A DNA stretch of 64,000 bases, taken from positions 186,001-250,000 of the forward strand of contig BGZK01000282.1 of NCBI GenBank assembly GCA_005406025.1, written 5' to 3'. The notes below the pieces were generated by a model. That model saw only the letters and a list, made by a program, of their open reading frames with translations, searched no databases and was not told the origin of the DNA. Each line of letters starts with the position of its first letter. Position 1 is the stretch's first letter. Of this stretch, positions 59,301-64,000 are shown piece by piece. The position numbers were made by a program, and so were the translations under genes. The stretch comes from Eumeta japonica (Eukaryota > Arthropoda > Insecta > Lepidoptera > Psychidae).

Positions 59301-62300
59301 TGTGGTGTATGTATTTATTATAGCAGTAAAATAAGCATAATAATTACAAAAAACACTAATTTACACCCAGACTAGATACTGGTCTGTATTGCATAATTTA
59401 TTCATATAACCACCAGAAAGTAGGTGGTCACCGCCACTCATGGACATTTACAATTCCAGAGTCACAACGGAGTTGCTGCCCTCTTGGGTAAAAATAGGAT
59501 ATCTGATGGAGAGGGAATAGTCTAATAGAGAGAAAAATGGGGTGATGGTAAGGAGAATGGGCCAGTTAATCATGGACTGACCATTATGGAGTGTTGGTTG
59601 AATCTCTTGATCATGTTGCGATGTATGTTATCGCGCTCGCGCTCAGACTCCTCGTCAGGAGCGCCTAGCAGCGGAGTCGGTTCTATGAACTGCGGCAAAT
59701 CGACCTGGAATTTGAAAAAAAAAATAAGCATTTACAAATAAATGTCATACAGAACGAACTTGCAGATACCACCTAAATACTAAAGGAAAACCCAGAAATC
59801 ATGTCTTGAAAATAGTGCACTTACAAAAATAAAGAAAAATTATTTCAGCCACATCAAGAATTTAGTCTTCAAGCAAGATTAAGCTCAGACTTTTCTCACT
59901 TAGCAAATCTTTATAAATATCACTAGAATAAACCATATTGGTAACAATTAATGATACGCTCATAACAAATTGAAATACTTTAGCTTACATCTTGAAATCA
60001 ACAAAATTAATGAATCTTGAGAGCAACAAAATCCACAAACTGAAGTGAAGATAAGTTTCCAAAAAAAACAATTATAAATTTATGCAATCCTCTGGGAAAA
60101 GGATAATTCATAGTTTCTACACTGGACATATGCAAATTGGAATTCCTCAGTAAATGCTCTGATTAACCTTGTAAGAAAAGTAGATTTCTTTGTGATAATA
60201 AATTAAATAACACTGAACGGTGAGTGTTACCAAAGCAAAATCTCACATGTTCTGGGTTAGCACCACTATGTTGTGGTTCAGTTCAATTCACTTCAATTGC
60301 TGAACTCAAGCAATTAGCTGAGCAAGTTACTCAAAAACAATATAGAGAAATTAATAAATAGACTTATCGGTTGACCAGAAATTTGAATACAATTGCACTA
60401 ATTTTATATCTAAACAAGTAATTTATTCAATCATAATTTTATAGATTACCGTGAGATCAGGTGTTGTATGTTTCATAGCTGTCGCTATTGCTACATCATC
60501 CATCTTAGCACATTCTCCAAATAGATCCTTACTTGATGATGATGCTATACGATCCCTGTGTTAAACAAAATAGCATAAACCAAATTTTCATCTAGGAACA
60601 GTAAGACGGAACTGCTGAATATTAAAAACTCTATTACACTTAGTTCTTAATAACTATAGTTATATAGAACTATTTTGGGAATTTTATATTCAATTTATGT
60701 ATAAGGTTTTCACTTTATTATGTCATGTATTTTTAGCAGAATCATAAAATCATGACACAAAGCAAAACGTAACCTCTGTAACATACCAGGGAATCTATAC
60801 TCGCCGACTAATAGTATTTAACAAATGTGCAAGGATTATATGGGTCACATGCCTTGCCGTACACAAATTATCAGACACATCTTTTTTTTTTTTAATTCTA
60901 TAGCACAGTAATTTATAGGTTGATTTTTAGTTTGTATGTTTTAGTTGTAGTTTTTTGCATGTTAGATTTTTAATATTTTAATAGTAACATGTTATTAAAC
61001 AATATGGCAAATGAAAATTGAATTCGCAGCAGAGGGTTCTGAACCTAACATATTTATTTGCAGGGATAGAGAACTAGAAAATTATCCATTTCTAGTGACA
61101 CAAAAGGCTGTGTAAGAAAGATTCTTTAAAGTATGGTTATACACTATATTTTTTGAAGTGGAAACTTCTTTAGCACCGTTTTGATTTGAAACTCGATGAA
61201 ACGATAAAGCGACATTAAACAGAGACAACCATATACATCTATAGGATCTAGCATGCGAGAGAATGAGATAAAAAATATTACATGAGATAGAATTCGAGAA
61301 AAAGAGGTATGAGTGCATATATGCACCCGCTTATTGTATCTGTTCAAATTGAAAACATTGAACTTGAATAATAAAATGTAAAATAACTTTTGCTTTCGGT
61401 ACCAATATTATAATAAATATATTCTATAATCAATCTTGTCCTGATACTGTATTGTCTCATTTTCTTGTAATTTAATTTGATGTGTTTCACATATATAATT
61501 AAAAAATGTGTCCGCATGTCAGTGTTTTTCTTTTATAATTATCCATACAACTGATCTCAAATACAAAAGTGTACAAATTCAAAATGTTTGTAATGCCTTT
61601 TTGAGTGTTTCAGAATGATAAAAATTCTTCAACCTAATATGTAGGTTGATGAAAAATTTTTTTCATATTTTAGAAGTAAAAATTTGCAATAAAACCTCTT
61701 TGGGTGTGCTGTTTGTATCTGGCTGGTTTTGATATGATTAAATAGATGATATTTAAAAAAAATAATAAGTAATAACAGTGTCTTGCAATTTCTTTATTGT
61801 TTTTCTGTCCACCATAATGAGAACCTAATGTAGTAATTTGATACAGTTTGAAGCTTTATTACAAAAAAGGAAAAATGTGACACAAGTTGCTAAAGAAATT
61901 TGTGACGTTTCTGGACCTAATGCAGTGTCGGTAAGAGTAGCACAAAACTAGTCCAAGAGTTTTCAGTCTGGTAATTTTAATGTCAAAAATGAACCTCGCT
62001 CTGGTTGACCTGTTACAGATAAAGTCCATGTCGTTTTGGAAAAAGTATATCAAGATTAACATATTAAATCTTATGACGTAACTGAAGCGCTGGGGGGTTG
62101 ACCACAAAACAGTTTTGGCCCATTTGATAAAAGCTATATATATGAAAAAGCATAGTATTTATATACAATACAAGCTAACTGAACGGAACCTAATGAAATG
62201 TGTACTCATATTCGATTCTCTATTGAAACATAATAAAACCGAACTGTTTTTGTAAAGTAAAGATTGATCACAGGTGATAGAAATGGATTACGTACAAGAA

Positions 62301-62970
62301 CGTGCAAAAAAGATTATAGTTAATAGACAAGCAAGGTTCACAGATCATAGCGAAATATGGATTAACTCGCAATAAGTTGATGCTATGTGTATGGTGGGAT
62401 TGGAAGGGCATTACTACAGATCATTAGGTACCCTACAGATCAGTAGGGCATTACTACTATGCAGCTTTTAATGACTTTAAATGCTTCTGGTTAACAATGT
62501 GTCTAATTGTTTTTTCAAATCACTCTTTCCAAAAATGATTTGAATATGTATATAAAATTTCCTAAATTAATAAAACTATAGCAGCCTTCAAAAGTAGTAT
62601 ATAATATTTAGGTATCTCCAATGCTTCAATGCTTATGCAATAATTGTTTAGACTTCATCAGTAGTTTTATACTATTATCATGACTCAAAGCCACTTAGGA
62701 CCAAAATGCTACCGACCCCGAGTCTTTGTTATTGAGTAAATTCTTAGTATCTACCACACGAGACTTACCTATGAAAATAATGTGATTGAAAAAACTTTGT
62801 CCAAAATTCAGCCTCTGTCATTTTGGTAGGCACATAATCAGTATGTTTCTTCCTGACCGCTGGATAAGTTTTGAATATTGCATCTATAATGTCCTGTGTC
62901 AGATTATATTTTAAACCATTGCACCCATCTGTTTGTGGCTGTATATCAGCCAAGAACGCTCCCGACACTC
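50340..62970 (-). CDS. GTF2H1: TFIIH core subunit p62 (GTF2H1/Tfb1), 3' eight coding exons
   Basis: Scaffold subunit of TFIIH, acting in the nucleus in RNA polymerase II initiation and nucleotide-excision repair (known role). Exons in transcript order: 62970-62769, 60555-60450, 59704-59582, 56733-56506, 54433-54335, 53971-53845, 51544-51339, 50462-50340; every junction is GT-AG and in phase, giving about 403 residues to the TAG at 50340. The first exon carries a BSD domain ('[15 protein letters not shown]', '[20 protein letters not shown]', '[13 protein letters not shown]'). Next come '[13 protein letters not shown]', 'MIKRFNQHS', '[12 protein letters not shown]', 'LSPGGALM', '[20 protein letters not shown]' and the C-terminal 'FEEKMLRDL...[12 protein letters not shown]'. 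The order matches human p62 to its end. The N-terminal PH domain and first BSD domain are beyond 64000. Exons 53971-53845 and 51544-51339 are very GC-rich. The segment before 'LSPGGALM' is shorter than in vertebrates, and the 53971 acceptor is the least certain join. An earlier acceptor for the first exon (near 63029) is possible but less fitting. Confidence 0.94.
54750..55983 (+). pseudogene. LINE reverse-transcriptase remnant
   Basis: Frame 54750-55412 reads '[16 protein letters not shown]', '[20 protein letters not shown]' (first catalytic Asp), '[20 protein letters not shown]', then 'LFADDTSLL' with the FADD catalytic pair. A TAG at 55410-55412 replaces what is probably a Trp codon. The same frame continues to 55730 ('[20 protein letters not shown]', 'GILLWGN', 'QKRAVRAI'). 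Two further frame changes lead through '[20 protein letters not shown]' to '[16 protein letters not shown]' and the TAA at 55981-55983. The N-terminal RT blocks and endonuclease are missing. It is inactive. Confidence 0.92.
54750..56203 (+). mobile_element. 5'-truncated CR1/jockey-type LINE, antisense in a GTF2H1 intron
   Basis: Sits in the intron between exons 56733-56506 and 54433-54335, opposite to the host gene. It holds the palm-to-thumb part of a reverse transcriptase (54750-55983) and about 220 bp of 3'UTR. The 3' end has AATAAA at 56181-56186 and finishes in TTTGAATTTGAA (56192-56203), a short repeat end typical of CR1-like LINEs. No clear target duplication was found. Confidence 0.85.
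56820..57245 (+). repeat. Dispersed repeat fragment in a GTF2H1 intron
   Basis: 'agctttaacccttgaaacta' followed by 'attaagtatggaaataattg' and 'aagtcccaaggaaagacata' match the style of a common lepidopteran repeat ('...ctgaaccgattttgatgaaatttggtatg...gtcccggggaaggacata'). The 78-codon frame at 56920-57156 lies within it. Confidence 0.45.
57129..57196. repeat. Short tandem repeat, about 22-28 bp unit
   Basis: Three units starting 'aaaatataggt' (ttactggtgtggt, cattggtacat, ttactg). Confidence 0.85.
57410..57440. repeat. Short perfect inverted repeat
   Basis: 14-bp arms CATATAATTACAAT / ATTGTAATTATATG around CGA. Confidence 0.9.
57600..57960 (-). repeat. Repeat with GAT/CCG array and GC-rich end (reverse orientation)
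   Basis: Purine-orientation array at about 57715-57870 ('gaaaccgaatcaatg', 'aatcgggatgaatattg', 'atcggattggtatcgatt'), then an end at 57925-57960 with 'gggcagagccgcggccaaaa' and 'cttag'. Read on the minus strand this gives the same end-then-array order as 14638-14850. Confidence 0.5.
57961..59399. other. GTF2H1 intron, AT-rich
   Basis: No exon-like sequence or transposon recognised; 58150-58215 is a slightly GC-richer scrap ('gatggcaacctctatcacgt'). Confidence 0.45.
59400..59572. repeat. Dispersed repeat abutting a GTF2H1 exon
   Basis: 'gtaggtggtcaccgccactc' then 'atggacatttacaattccag' resembles a repeat widespread in lepidopteran introns ('gaccgccgcccatgaacat'). Its edge lies within about 10 bp of the splice donor of the exon ending at 59582. 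Confidence 0.4.
60556..61837. other. GTF2H1 intron, AT-rich
   Basis: No further exon or classified repeat was found. Minus open frames at 61082-61347 have no homology that I recognise. Confidence 0.4.
61838..62425 (+). pseudogene. Mariner transposase remnant in a GTF2H1 intron
   Basis: The + strand reads '[20 protein letters not shown]' (N-terminal helix-turn-helix), '[16 protein letters not shown]' (mariner 'RFRSGNFDVxDxPRSGRPV'), '[15 protein letters not shown]', '[11 protein letters not shown]', then '[19 protein letters not shown]', 'LITGD' and '[12 protein letters not shown]'. At least six stops or frame changes are present, and sequence after the first catalytic block is lost. It supplies the N-terminal part missing from the 34292-34915 copy and shares its 'LMLCVW-DWKGI' stretch almost base for base. 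Confidence 0.85.
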
Positions 62971-64000
62971 CTGTGACAGTCAAATGTGTCATATTGTTAT
63001 AACAGAGTAAGATAGGGGCCATGTCTATCAAACTGCAGTTATTTTAATGTAAGAAACATTTTTCTTTAATCTATTTGTTTTATAAATACAAGCAGAGGTA
63101 CCAAATATATATTTTGTATCATAATCATACATTTATATTCTTTATTTATACACTTAAACCTATTTTCCTGAAAAACTACAGATCTGCACATGGCAAGACT
63201 TTCGCCTATTTCTCTTGTTTTATTGACCTCCAATTGCTTTATATAAGGTCATTCATTTTAGATGCTTGTTATTGGCCCTTCTTTAATATGCTACTAATTT
63301 AATGTGCATAAAATTTTTTTAGAGCGCTCCTTACCAACCCTGTCATCACACATTCATTCTACTGACTTTTTTCATCTGTCTACTTTGATTAGACTCCACT
63401 CTGTTATCCTGTTATTTCTATAATTATCATTCTTCAATTTACATATACAAAATCAATGCTAATTGTGTGTCACTTACAGACTGACATACAACTCAATCTA
63501 TTGAGTGCAATTTAATCTGTAATGTTGCTTGGAAAGGTTTAGGAATCAGTTGGTTTAAGCAATTTTGTAAGTGGCACTGTAATAATACTATAAAAATTTA
63601 AAAGAAATGGATCAAAAATTTGTATTTTTATTTTGCTAAATCATTTAGTTCAATAATTACTAGTCATCAGCAGTTACTACCTGACTATTGAGAATCAAAA
63701 TGAAAATTAAAGGAACTCCTTAGTTTCATTTGTTTTATTTACCACTTTTTTATTATCTTTCAATAGCTTAATTTGTCTATATACTTCTTAAAATAATTTA
63801 ATGATTTTAATCAATACTTGACTCTCAACCACATTCATGTATACAAAATAAAATAAATGGAAAATAAATAAACAACCTCTGGCGTTAAATAGAACTGTTC
63901 TGAAAACTTAATAAATTAATTATCGCCGAAATAATAATTAATCATGAAATGGCACAAATTCACATCAAGATTTTTGCTATGCCCCCAACTTTAACTATAC
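62971..64000. other. GTF2H1 intron up to the window edge
   Basis: The next upstream coding exon was not found. The sequence is AT-rich with no repeat recognised; the 75-codon + frame at 63075-63302 is judged chance. Confidence 0.45.

Noticed and set aside
63023..63031. Start codon of a separate gene at the right end of the p62 exon (frame 62765-63031)
   Set aside because: Homology to p62 begins inside the frame at the acceptor ending at 62971; the upstream codons fit intron sequence better.

Overview
The window looks like nuclear DNA of an insect, most likely a moth or butterfly. It is AT-rich, has spliceosomal genes with short exons and long introns, and is crowded with decayed transposons of types common in lepidopteran genomes: hAT elements and their short derivatives, mariner, pogo/Tigger-like and other DDE elements, jockey/CR1-type LINEs, and dispersed repeats with the '-cccgcggcttcgcccg-' type of end. 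The order-level call is an inference from repeat style and gene structure.

Only two host genes can be supported, and they are convergent. On the + strand, 25236-31390 encodes a complete five-exon endosomal Qa-SNARE of the syntaxin 12/13 type (274 residues, single C-terminal membrane anchor). On the - strand, 62970-50340 holds the last eight coding exons of the TFIIH core subunit p62 (GTF2H1/Tfb1). Its 5' exons lie beyond the right edge. All exon joins were checked by hand for GT/AG signals and phase.

Layout: 1-25.2 kb has no recognisable host gene. It is AT-rich DNA with dispersed repeats, a decayed hAT transposase (2.5-4.4 kb), short hAT elements with intact or near-intact ends (6.0, 15.1 and 20.1 kb), a mariner remnant (10.6-11.1 kb), an LINE reverse-transcriptase scrap and a pogo-like scrap (21.1-21.9 kb), and scattered GC-richer patches that may be regulatory. 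25.2-31.4 kb is the syntaxin gene, with a Tigger-like MITE in an intron. 31.4-39.9 kb holds mariner, hAT and DDE remnants. 39.9-45.3 kb is a strikingly GC-rich block: a degraded gag-like LINE ORF1 flanked by two direct copies of a 1.1-1.5 kb GC-rich sequence, with no reverse transcriptase. 46-50 kb is AT-rich and nearly featureless apart from a SINE-like fragment. 50.3-64 kb is the p62 gene, whose introns carry an antisense LINE (54.7-56.2 kb), several small repeats and a second mariner of the family seen at 34 kb.

I found no evidence of a new multi-gene system. The best leads are non-coding: four covarying 16-bp palindromes at 11.2-11.9 kb, the gag-only LINE arrangement at 40-45 kb, a repeat family that carries a degenerate GAT/CCG array beside a conserved end, and a 51-nt in-frame choice of splice acceptor in the syntaxin gene.
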